Assembly: GCA_018830905.1 (NCBI GenBank)
Contig: JAHJRM010000061.1
Span: 1 to 16,040, forward strand
Direction: 5' to 3'
Source: Nanobdellota archaeon
Lineage (GTDB): Archaea; Nanobdellota; Nanobdellia; Pacearchaeales; GW2011-AR1
DNA: 16,040 nt
Shown here: positions 8,048 to 13,286 of the stretch, piece by piece
Layout: each line of letters opens with the position of its first letter
How positions within the stretch are numbered: position 1 is the stretch's first letter
Made by a program: the position numbers and the translations under genes
Notes under the pieces: model-generated
What the model was told of the DNA's origin: nothing
Seen by the model: the letters and a program-made list of their open reading frames with translations, nothing else
Databases searched by the model: none

Positions 8048-8875
8048 ATGGAAAAAAAATTATTTTTTATCACATTGCTTTTTATCACATTTAGTATGAA
8101 CTTGCCTTTTGTTAAATCAGAGGGGGTTTCCATAGAAATGCAGGATACTTTTACTACAGGAGATATTATAAATTTTAATTACACTATTGAATTTGATTAT
8201 GATGCTCTTGTGGAATATTTTTATAACATTCATTGTGATGATTTACCAGATGCCTTATTAGATATAAAAAGGGTTCAGACAACTAATGAAAAGATAACAG
8301 GGAATTTTGAAGGTATGAAAGTGGAAAAGAATTATCAAAATTGTTTTGCTTTTGTTTCTGTGATTTCTCCTTTCAATCTTGAAGCTAAAAAGAGTTTTTC
8401 TATAAACTCTCTGTTGGATATTCCTCTGCAGTTGGCTCTAGCCAAAAAAATATTCACTAAAGGAGAAACCATCAACTTAGATTATTCCTCTTCTGTTTCG
8501 GATCTAAATGTTGATACAACTTTAACTAATCCAAATGGAGATTCTGATGAAATTGATTTGCCTTACAATTTTGTTGCATCTGAAATCGGGACTTATAACT
8601 TGGAGGTTACAGCGTCTAAAGAAGGATATAAAGAGATTTCATTGTCTGAGCAGTTTGGAGTTATTGAAAAAGATGCAGAGATTCAAACAACTGGTCGAGC
8701 ATCGAGTAGTCTTGATTTGGGGGAGGATATTACGATTTATGAAAGTTTTAAGGAAAATATCGAATTAAGTAGATGGACTTATGTAGTTATTGCTCTCGTC
8801 CTTGTTTTTTTTGTTGTTGTCTTCTTTCTACTTCCAACTGAATCTTCTTCTCGCGAAGTGATTTCTTCTTCATGA
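8048..8875 (+). CDS. Membrane-anchored exported protein with Ig-like domains
   Basis: I do not recognise a family. The 275-residue protein has a signal peptide (about 1-24, LLFITFSMNLPFVKS), a beta-rich ectodomain (~25-235) that looks like two Ig/CARDB-like units (the second around ALAKKIFTKGETINLDYSSS to YNLEVTASKEGYKEISLS), a C-terminal transmembrane helix (~244-262, WTYVVIALVLVFFVVVFFLL) and a short Ser-rich cytoplasmic tail. It starts one base after the stop of the C25-protease gene, so the two are co-transcribed and probably act together; it may be the membrane partner or anchor of that protein, which has no C-terminal TM of its own. Base composition is AT-rich like the 3' part of the upstream gene. 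The signal-peptide coding region contains a 13-base direct repeat (8064-8076 and 8079-8091) giving FFIT/LFIT. Confidence 0.75.
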   Translation: MEKKLFFITLLFITFSMNLPFVKSEGVSIEMQDTFTTGDIINFNYTIEFDYDALVEYFYNIHCDDLPDALLDIKRVQTTNEKITGNFEGMKVEKNYQNCFAFVSVISPFNLEAKKSFSINSLLDIPLQLALAKKIFTKGETINLDYSSSVSDLNVDTTLTNPNGDSDEIDLPYNFVASEIGTYNLEVTASKEGYKEISLSEQFGVIEKDAEIQTTGRASSSLDLGEDITIYESFKENIELSRWTYVVIALVLVFFVVVFFLLPTESSSREVISSS

Positions 8876-8922
8876 TTTTTTACAGTATCCCTGTCCTTAA
8901 ATGAGATTCTTTTTTTATTTTC
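8872..8922 (+). terminator. T-rich terminator region after the secreted-protein operon
   Basis: Two T-runs follow the stop of the 275-residue gene: six Ts at about 8876-8880 and a run of T7-A-T4 at about 8910-8922. U-tracts without a strong hairpin are the usual archaeal termination signal. Confidence 0.4.
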
Positions 8923-8927
8923 ATCAT

Positions 8928-8948
8928 ACAAAATAATTTAAACTAGTT
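8928..8948 (+). repeat. 21-base copy of the secretion-ATPase promoter
   Basis: Bases 8928-8948 are identical to 13669-13689, which contains the TATA box 25 bases before the secretion-ATPase ATG. The shared string begins ACAAAATAATTTAAACTAG. At this copy no plus-strand gene follows; the next gene is the minus-strand 66-residue one, so transcription from here would be antisense to it. The AACTAGTT at the end is a palindrome. Confidence 0.5.
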
Positions 8949-8961
8949 TGTTAAAATAGAA

Positions 8962-9162
8962 CTACTTCTTCACAGCGTAAGCCGCGAGAATCCCTGAACA
9001 GAGGACTAGTGCAAGGCCGATGAGCGAGATTACGTCAATTGTTGGGACGTTTCCATTAAGGACAACGTTTCCTGTTGTTGCTTTGTCAAGGAATAGGAAT
9101 CCTGAAAGAAGTGCGACTGCGGCGACAACTCCTGCGGCTTTTTTCATGTTTAGTCCTTTCAT
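8962..9162 (-). CDS. Small two-TM membrane protein with TGNVVL motif
   Basis: A 66-residue protein of no known family to me. Two hydrophobic helices (~9-25, AAGVVAAVALLSGFLFL, and ~44-62, VISLIGLALVLCSGILAAY) flank an extracytoplasmic loop containing TTGNVVLNGN (29-38). The same TGNVVL hexamer occurs just after the signal peptide of the 1239-residue protein. The Lys-rich start suggests that the N-terminus stays inside and the loop is exposed outside, with the short VKK tail also inside. The ATG at 9162 is chosen because a TTTAAA box (9184-9189) lies 25 bases upstream on the minus strand; an internal ATG (residue 6) preceded by AAAGGA is an alternative. The reading frame is favoured over the longer plus-strand frame in this region because of its clean membrane topology. 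Confidence 0.7.
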   Translation of the reverse strand: MKGLNMKKAAGVVAAVALLSGFLFLDKATTGNVVLNGNVPTIDVISLIGLALVLCSGILAAYAVKK

Positions 9163-9183
9163 GCTTTGGCTAGGTTGTTTGTG

Positions 9184-9189
9184 TTTAAA
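9184..9189 (-). promoter_or_regulatory. TATA box of the 66-residue membrane protein gene
   Basis: On the minus strand CATTTAAAC is centred about 25 bases before the ATG at 9162, giving a leaderless mRNA. Confidence 0.45.
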
Positions 9190-9268
9190 TGTTTTTTGTT
9201 TGGTTTATTATGTTGTCCTCCGCGTTCCCCGACCGCCACCCTATCACGTTCGCCTTCGGCTCACTATT

Positions 9269-9396
9269 AATCTTAAATTAACTTAGTAAAATCAAGTTAG
9301 GTTCCTGTTTATTTGCGAGCGTAGCGAGTAAGTATCTCAGAAGAGGGTGACTTGTTTCGTTCGCCATCTTGGTGGACGAGAGGGAACGAAGTGAAC
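9269..9396 (+). repeat. Intergenic repeat copy A
   Basis: Block 1 (9269-9311) matches copy D (11620-11661) at all but about three positions; its core is TAGTAAAATCAAGTTAGG. It is followed by block 2, GCGAGCGTAGCGAGTA (9315-9330), block 3, GGGTGACTTGTT (9345-9356, also in copy B), and a diverged form of block 4 around 9366-9385. In block 1, AACTTA and TAGGTT can pair, with a G-U where copy D has C-G. Confidence 0.65.
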
Positions 9397-9426
9397 TCAG
9401 GGGGAACGGCTCTTCATTCAGTGCTT

Positions 9427-9449
9427 CGCGACGCGTATGCGTAATCGCG
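9427..9449. other. GC hairpin
   Basis: CGCGA (9427-9431) pairs with TCGCG (9445-9449) and the inner CGC/GCG pair around GTAT, leaving a three-base bulge. It lies in the spacer downstream of repeat copy A. Confidence 0.45.
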
Positions 9450-9577
9450 TTCCCATACAATTTGCGAGCCGAAGGCGAGTTGTGTGTTTGATTGGGGGGA
9501 AATAGTTACTGCTCGCTATGCTCACAATTGTCTGGCTTCCAATTGGCTTTGCTCAATTGTTCGCTTAAGGAAAAATT

Positions 9578-9656
9578 AATCTAGTAAAATCATGAAATAT
9601 AAATTGTTACTTTAGAGGGGGTGACTTGTTAGGGCGAGCAATTTCGTGGTAGCGAC
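9578..9656 (+). repeat. Intergenic repeat copy B
   Basis: Starts with a partial block 1 (CTAGTAAAATCA, 9581-9592), diverges, then carries block 3 (GGGTGACTTGTT, 9619-9630) and block 4 (9635-9656). Block 4 matches copy C (10929-10950) at 19 of 22 positions, sharing ATTTCGTGGTAG. Confidence 0.55.
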
Positions 9657-9662
9657 AATTTT

Positions 9663-9700
9663 AAAAAACTATCTCCCCGCGAGCGAGCGTAGCGAGCGGG
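9663..9700 (-). terminator. Hairpin plus U-tract terminator of the S2P-like gene
   Basis: Read on the minus strand, CCCGC (9700-9696) pairs with GCGGG (9680-9676), followed about eight bases later by a run of six Ts (9668-9663). It starts four bases after the stop of the site-2-protease-like gene. The shape is that of an intrinsic terminator. Confidence 0.5.
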
Positions 9701-9703
9701 CAC

Positions 9704-10375
9704 TTATACTAAAAAGATGTTATATCCTACTGCAACGATTACTAGTGAGGCTAACAGGCTCCAGAGAGTCTTGTTCCCGAAGAGGATTTTATTTCCGTCT
9801 AGGTCAGAGATGGGAATCATATTGAAGAATGCCATGTAGATGTTTATTCGGGAGAATTCATGGACTCCTATTAAATATCCAATTATTGCGAAGAGAAGGT
9901 TTGCTGCAACTCCTGCTGCTGCGATGAATCCCATGTGATCTTCAGTTATTTCTGAATAGGAGTAGAGTCCGTGTCTTTTCGCAGCTCTGTAGGCTCTTGG
10001 TTTGACGTCAAATACTAGTGATGCGGTCCAGACAACATTTCCTAAGGGGTAAAGAATTATTCTTGAGAGGAGTGGGAAGATTATTCCTGCCGCTAGGGGT
10101 CTTTTGAATCTTTTGTAGGGCTTGCCTTTGCTTTTGAGCCCAGTGAATGTTCTGTTAAATACTGTAAATCTTCCTTCTAAGTTCCAGAGCTTCATTTCTA
10201 CCTCAGAATCAAGGTAGAATCCCATTAATTTTTTAGCGAGAATATTGATGACGACGACGGCAAATACGCTTATGAAGATTATTGGGACCACGCTCATATC
10301 CCTAAAGAGAGATAGGGCTGCAGTGATGATGAGGATTGATGCTACAATTGGCGCAAGTTCCCATTTGTTTATCAT
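9704..10375 (-). CDS. Site-2 protease (M50)-like membrane protein without HExxH
   Basis: A 223-residue polytopic membrane protein with about six TM segments. The C-terminal half shows the M50 layout: an AAAGVAANLLFAIIGY helix (152-167) in the place of the AGPxxN helix, and NMIPISDLDGNKILFG (185-200) in the place of the NxxPxxxLDG motif, with D193 as the third zinc ligand. In archaeal relatives a HELAHKF-type helix with a Y-x-x-A-E-F-R-L-W tail comes near the N-terminus. Here the corresponding stretch is NILAKKLMGFYLDSEVEMKLW (44-64): the tail is recognisable but H, E and H have become N44, I45 and K48. The zinc site cannot form as in active enzymes, so this is probably a pseudoprotease that binds membrane substrates or regulates a partner. 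The start has a TATA box 26 bases upstream; a terminator follows the stop. Confidence 0.75.
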   Translation of the reverse strand: MINKWELAPIVASILIITAALSLFRDMSVVPIIFISVFAVVVINILAKKLMGFYLDSEVEMKLWNLEGRFTVFNRTFTGLKSKGKPYKRFKRPLAAGIIFPLLSRIILYPLGNVVWTASLVFDVKPRAYRAAKRHGLYSYSEITEDHMGFIAAAGVAANLLFAIIGYLIGVHEFSRINIYMAFFNMIPISDLDGNKILFGNKTLWSLLASLVIVAVGYNIFLV

Positions 10376-10397
10376 CTTTTTCTGAGTGAGATATTTC

Positions 10398-10405
10398 TTA
10401 TAAAG
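10398..10405 (-). promoter_or_regulatory. TATA box of the S2P-like gene
   Basis: CTTTATAA on the minus strand, centred 26 bases before the ATG at 10375; no Shine-Dalgarno. Confidence 0.5.
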
Positions 10406-10466
10406 TTTCTTGTATTGTGGTAAGATGTTCCTTTTGGTCGAAACATAGTCTGTGCTACGGAAAAGT

Positions 10467-10475
10467 ATTTAAATT
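10467..10475 (+). promoter_or_regulatory. TATA box of the PRC-barrel gene
   Basis: ATTTAAATT is centred 24 bases before the ATG at 10495. It is divergent from, and about 60 bases away from, the TATA box of the S2P-like gene. Confidence 0.5.
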
Positions 10476-10494
10476 GTTTTGATTAGTCTCTGAT

Positions 10495-10788
10495 ATGAGA
10501 GTCAAAAGGGTAACAGATGTAATTGGTTCGAAAGTTTATACTGATGCGGGAGATTATTTTGGAGAGGTCGAAGAAGCGAATCTTCGTGAGAATAAAATTG
10601 ATGGTTGGAGAATAAAAGTTAGTGGAAGCGCGACCTCACTTATTGGTGGAGCTAGAGGAGTTATTATTCCCCATAGTTTTGTTCGTGCTGTTAATGATAT
10701 ATTTTTGATTAATGGTTCTGCTTTGCCTAGTCAGGATACTGAATCTTCTATGAGAGAAGATATCTCTGAAGATATAGAGCAACTTTAA
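10495..10788 (+). CDS. PRC-barrel domain protein
   Basis: A 97-residue soluble protein. Residues 1-75 form a single PRC-barrel: RVKRVTDVIGSKVYTDAGDYFGEVEE is the typical opening with the VIGxxVxTxxGxxxGxV pattern, and GARGVIIPHSFVRAVNDIFLIN is the closing part. The last 20 residues are acidic and Ser-rich, probably flexible. Stand-alone PRC-barrels are common in archaea and have been linked to RNA metabolism and to cell division (CdpB-type proteins in haloarchaea); which, if either, applies here cannot be told. It is transcribed divergently from the S2P-like gene. Confidence 0.88.
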   Translation: MRVKRVTDVIGSKVYTDAGDYFGEVEEANLRENKIDGWRIKVSGSATSLIGGARGVIIPHSFVRAVNDIFLINGSALPSQDTESSMREDISEDIEQL

Positions 10789-10807
10789 TTTTTGAAGTAA
10801 TATTCTT

Positions 10808-10818
10808 AGTTTTTTATT
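10808..10818 (+). terminator. T-run after the PRC-barrel gene
   Basis: AGTTTTTTATT, about 20 bases after the stop, is a plausible archaeal U-tract terminator. No strong hairpin precedes it. Confidence 0.3.
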
Positions 10819-10868
10819 GAGGCTTTTATTATATTGGATTTGTCCCACCCGCTTAGCCCAAGATAATG

Positions 10869-10950
10869 TAGTAAAATCAAGTTGGTTTCTTGTTTATTTC
10901 AAGTGGAGCGAGGTTTTGGGAGCGAGCCCGAGCGATTTCGTGGTAGAGAG
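10869..10950 (+). repeat. Intergenic repeat copy C
   Basis: Block 1 is present as TAGTAAAATCAAGTTGG and TTTCTTGTTTATTT (10869-10899); a diverged GAGCGAG-rich block 2 follows, then block 4 (10929-10950), which is close to copy B. GAAGGCGAG at 10988-10996 echoes the GAAGGCGAG of 9471-9479. The copy fills most of the 285-base gap between the PRC-barrel and the first paralogous membrane protein. A 74-codon open frame across it looks incidental. Confidence 0.55.
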
Positions 10951-11030
10951 TAGTTTAATCCTATTCCTCGTGCGAAGTTGGGAGGCAGAAGGCGAGAGTG
11001 ATTTGTTTCTTGCGTCGATGCTTGAGGTAA

Positions 11031-11040
11031 TATTTAAATA
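11031..11040 (+). promoter_or_regulatory. TATA box of the first paralogous membrane protein
   Basis: TATTTAAATA is centred 38 bases before the ATG at 11074, so the mRNA would have a leader of about 12 bases, without a Shine-Dalgarno. Confidence 0.4.
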
Positions 11041-11073
11041 GTGTAAATCTTTTTGAGATATATTAATTAGAAA

Positions 11074-11595
11074 ATGGTTCAAGAGACGATTTTACAGCAC
11101 TGGGTTTTCACAGAATTTGTTTTGCCTTTCCTTTTGATATTTGCAATTGTGTTTGGAGTTTTGGAGAAGGCGAAGTTCTTTGGAGATAGTAATAAGCAAC
11201 TTCATGCTATCGTGGCATTTGTTACTGGAATGATTTTTGTTTCTGCTCTTGCACCTAAGCTTGTTGTGGCTAATTTAATATTATTTTTGACGGTTGCTCT
11301 TGTCACAATGTTCGTTGGACTTTTGCTTTGGGGATTTATTGCTGGTGAGAATGGTCTTAAATTTGAAAGTGCTCCTAAAGGGTTACAATGGTTTATAGGA
11401 ATTGTTGTTGCTATTGCTGCTGTTGCTGGTTTGCTTTGGGCAGGGAGCATTAATTGGAATTTTTTGGGGAACTGGTTTGACTTCCTCTTTGTGAGTCCTT
11501 GGAGTGGAGAGTTCTGGACAAACTTCTTTTTCGTTGCAGTTGTTATTGTTGCTGTCGCTTTGGTTTTGAAGAGTAGTGCTACCACCACCACTTAA
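11074..11595 (+). CDS. Multi-TM membrane protein, paralogue 1
   Basis: A 173-residue protein with about five TM segments (~12-30, 43-62, 66-90, 104-124, 148-167). No named family recognised. It is clearly paralogous to the 11778-12353 protein: both start with a short amphipathic segment, then (F/Y)(V/I)LPFLLIFA(I/V)VFG(V/I)L, a charged loop, a second hydrophobic pair, and a Trp-rich loop before the last TM (NWFDFLF here, GWWFYENW in the other). The C-terminus is a Thr run (TTTT). Proteins of this appearance near pilus-type ATPases in DPANN genomes suggest a membrane part of that machinery, but this is inference. A 38-base stretch (11120-11157) matches paralogue 2 at 35 positions, far above the rest of the gene. 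Confidence 0.7.
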   Translation: MVQETILQHWVFTEFVLPFLLIFAIVFGVLEKAKFFGDSNKQLHAIVAFVTGMIFVSALAPKLVVANLILFLTVALVTMFVGLLLWGFIAGENGLKFESAPKGLQWFIGIVVAIAAVAGLLWAGSINWNFLGNWFDFLFVSPWSGEFWTNFFFVAVVIVAVALVLKSSATTTT

Positions 11596-11619
11596 TTTTT
11601 GAGATTATGTTTTCTACCC

Positions 11620-11705
11620 AATCTTAAATTAACCTAGTAAAATCAAGTTAGGTTCTTGTTAACTTGTTTTGGATTATTTTATGCTAGTGTAGCGAGTGGT
11701 ACTGA
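11620..11705 (+). repeat. Intergenic repeat copy D
   Basis: Block 1 (11620-11661) is nearly identical to copy A; AACCTA (11631-11636) and TAGGTT (11649-11654) can form a six-pair stem. Block 2 follows as AGTGTAGCGAGTGGTA (about 11686-11701). The copy lies between the two paralogous membrane-protein genes. Confidence 0.65.
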
Positions 11706-11747
11706 GAGAATTTTTGTGAGTATGATGTGCCGAATTCTTAGAGAAAC

Positions 11748-11757
11748 ATATTTAAAG
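11748..11757 (+). promoter_or_regulatory. TATA box of the second paralogous membrane protein
   Basis: ATATTTAAAG is centred about 26 bases before the ATG at 11778. This supports that start over the in-frame TTG at 11763 and gives a leaderless mRNA. Confidence 0.5.
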
Positions 11758-11777
11758 ATTATTTGCTAATCCTTTTT

Positions 11778-12353
11778 ATGTTAGGAAGTATGGTTAATTT
11801 TCAGTTTGGTGGTTTTTATGGAGGTGACTTTGGTTCTTTCCTTAGTTACTTGGAGAACGCTGGATTTTTCAGTTATATTTTGCCTTTCCTTTTGATATTC
11901 GCGGTTGTGTTTGGAATTCTTACGAAGATAGATTTGTTCAAGCACAATAAAACTGTCAACGTTGTGATTTCGCTTGCGGTTGGACTTTTGTCGTTACAGT
12001 TTAGTTTTGTTCCGCTTTTTTTCTCAGAAATATTTCCTAGATTAGGTATTGGACTAGCAATAATACTTGTGGGAATGATTTTAGTTGGAATATTCCTTCC
12101 TTCAGATAAGGATAATAAATATGTTGGCTGGTTTGGGCTTGTTTTAGGCTTGCTTATATTTGTCGTAGTGATTGTTCAGAGTTTCGAGTGGACTGGTGGT
12201 TCTTGGGGATGGTGGTTCTATGAAAACTGGGCTAAGATTTTTGTTCCTGTTGTTGTAGTAGGATTTGTCATTGCGATTATAAAGAATAGTGCTGAGAATC
12301 ATGGGAAGATAGATTTACCTCCATATGGGCCTCCTGTTTATAGAACTCCTTGA
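11778..12353 (+). CDS. Multi-TM membrane protein, paralogue 2
   Basis: A 191-residue protein with about five TM segments, related to the 11074-11595 protein along its length (shared LPFLLIFAVVFGIL, a charged loop, a Trp-rich stretch before the last helix). It differs in having a Gly/Phe-rich N-terminus (FQFGGFYGGDFGSF) and a Pro/Tyr-rich cytoplasmic-looking tail (PPYGPPVYRTP). No named family recognised. It faces the minus-strand coiled-coil genes convergently with a 20-base gap containing a T7 run. Likely a membrane component of the neighbouring pilus/secretion cluster (inference only). Confidence 0.7.
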   Translation: MLGSMVNFQFGGFYGGDFGSFLSYLENAGFFSYILPFLLIFAVVFGILTKIDLFKHNKTVNVVISLAVGLLSLQFSFVPLFFSEIFPRLGIGLAIILVGMILVGIFLPSDKDNKYVGWFGLVLGLLIFVVVIVQSFEWTGGSWGWWFYENWAKIFVPVVVVGFVIAIIKNSAENHGKIDLPPYGPPVYRTP

Positions 12354-12373
12354 ATCCCTTAATTTTTTTAGAA

Positions 12374-13285
12374 TTATCTTTTCTTAGTCTTTTTTACTTT
12401 CTTCTTTGCGTGACTTGTTGAATGTGTCTTATGTATTGGATGTGTTTTGTGGCTTTGAGTTGTATGGTGATGCGTTCTTTCCCCGTGATCTGCTAGATTA
12501 TTGACAACTTTTCCAAATGATTCTTGAACCATATCCATTTCTCTTTTTACAGATTCTATTCCCCTTCCGTATGAGCCGACTTTTTCGAGGACATCTGCCT
12601 GTAGTCTGTCTATTGTGTTTTCTATTCTCCTCAATCTATCTGAGATGTTGTCTATTTTTACTTCCGAGAGTGTTTTGAATTCTGTCAAATCATCAACTTT
12701 TTTCTGGATGTTTTTTATTTTTTCTATAAAGACTTGTTCTGCTATTTCTATGATAGTGTCTGCGTCACTTAGTCCTTGGGGTGCCATGGCTTGAGGTTGA
12801 GCAGAGTAATCATAATCTTGTTGAAATCCTTGAGAATAATCTTGATTCTGTGAGGGGAAATATTCTTGTTTTGAATTCTGTCCAGGAGAGTATTCTTCTT
12901 GTTCTTCTTCAGAGTGTTTTTTTCCAGAAGGTTTTGGAACTTCTTTATCCTCTTCCTCAGACATTTCTTTTGTCATAGGTGTACTGATTTGATAAGTTCC
13001 TAGAGAATCTTCTCTTTTTGGAGGGGTGAGATCTTCGTCAGAAATTTCTCCTTCTGTGGGAAGTGATTCTTCTTCTGAATCTTTGGGGTTAGCCATTATT
13101 GATGGTTCCATCCCTTTGGAGGAATTACCTGTATCTTCTGATGAAACTGCCTTTTTTATTTTGACATGGTTTATTGCTTCAATTATATCTTTAGGAGAGA
13201 TTCCAGAATCAGTTAGTTGATTCACTATGGCACTTTCTTCTAATCCTTGATTCTTCAAATCTGAGACTTGTTCTAATACACCCAT
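12374..13285 (-). CDS. Coiled-coil protein with UBA-like N-terminus and His/Lys-rich tail
   Basis: A 303-residue, probably cytoplasmic protein with no TM. Residues 4-45 (VLEQVSDLKNQGLEESAIVNQLTDSGISPKDIIEAINHVKIKKA) look like a small three-helix UBA-type module. Residues ~48-170 are low complexity: acidic and Ser-rich, then Gln/Tyr-rich around 135-170. Residues 171-265 form a long heptad-rich coiled coil. The tail (270-303) has eight His in 23 residues (HHH, then H at about every third residue) and ends in a Lys-rich run (KKKVKKTKKR) that could bind metal, nucleic acid or membrane lipids. It starts one base after the stop of the upstream coiled-coil gene, so the two are co-transcribed, and the pair is divergent from the secretion ATPase. 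Possible role as an ArlC/D-like cytoplasmic accessory of the pilus motor (inference from context). Confidence 0.7.
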   Translation of the reverse strand: MGVLEQVSDLKNQGLEESAIVNQLTDSGISPKDIIEAINHVKIKKAVSSEDTGNSSKGMEPSIMANPKDSEEESLPTEGEISDEDLTPPKREDSLGTYQISTPMTKEMSEEEDKEVPKPSGKKHSEEEQEEYSPGQNSKQEYFPSQNQDYSQGFQQDYDYSAQPQAMAPQGLSDADTIIEIAEQVFIEKIKNIQKKVDDLTEFKTLSEVKIDNISDRLRRIENTIDRLQADVLEKVGSYGRGIESVKREMDMVQESFGKVVNNLADHGERTHHHTTQSHKTHPIHKTHSTSHAKKKVKKTKKR

Positions 13286-13286
13286 T

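Larger units (their letters stand above)
9200..9703. other. Gene-free, hairpin-rich 0.5 kb spacer
   Basis: About 500 bases without a convincing gene. It is GC-richer than its surroundings (33 of 60 bases in 9361-9420 by hand count) and contains repeat copies A and B, many semi-palindromic words of the GAGCGTAGCGAG type in both orientations (9316-9329, 9513-9525, 9680-9697) and of the GAACGAAGTGAAC type (9384-9396), and a 13-base inverted repeat (TCGCCTTCGGCTC 9250-9262 with GAGCCGAAGGCGA 9466-9478), each arm itself a small GCC-loop-GGC hairpin. The short frames here encode low-complexity peptides and are not taken as genes. Function unknown: structured RNA, repeat nursery or mobile-element debris are all possible. 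Confidence 0.6.

Noticed and set aside
8296..8310. KITGN in the 275-residue protein as a third copy of the TGNVV motif
   Set aside because: It is followed by FEG, lies mid-domain and is not near a hydrophobic segment, so it is probably chance.
9020..9286. 88-codon plus-strand open frame opposite the 66-residue membrane-protein gene
   Set aside because: It is the complement of a gene with clean membrane topology, a shared TGNVVL motif and a well-placed TATA box; the plus-strand product is low complexity and runs into repeat copy A.
9278..9460. 60-codon minus-strand open frame in the GC-rich spacer
   Set aside because: Composed of repeat-copy and semi-palindromic sequence; no domain, signal or promoter.
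9545..9556. GGCTTTGCTCAA as a second copy of the IS terminal repeat
   Set aside because: Only a partial match to GGCTTTGTTGAA with no transposase remnant beside it.
9310..9700. CRISPR-like array from the repeated GAGCG(T)AGCGAG words
   Set aside because: The words are short, unevenly spaced and occur in both orientations; no regular spacers and no cas genes.
10817..11041. 74-codon open frame between the PRC-barrel and the first paralogous membrane protein
   Set aside because: It translates repeat copy C, has no ribosome-binding site or TATA at the right distance, and its sequence has no protein-like pattern; the other repeat copies do not keep the frame.
11763..11777. TTG at 11763 as start of paralogue 2
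   Set aside because: The TATA box at 11748-11757 would be too close; ATG 11778 fits at about 26 bases.
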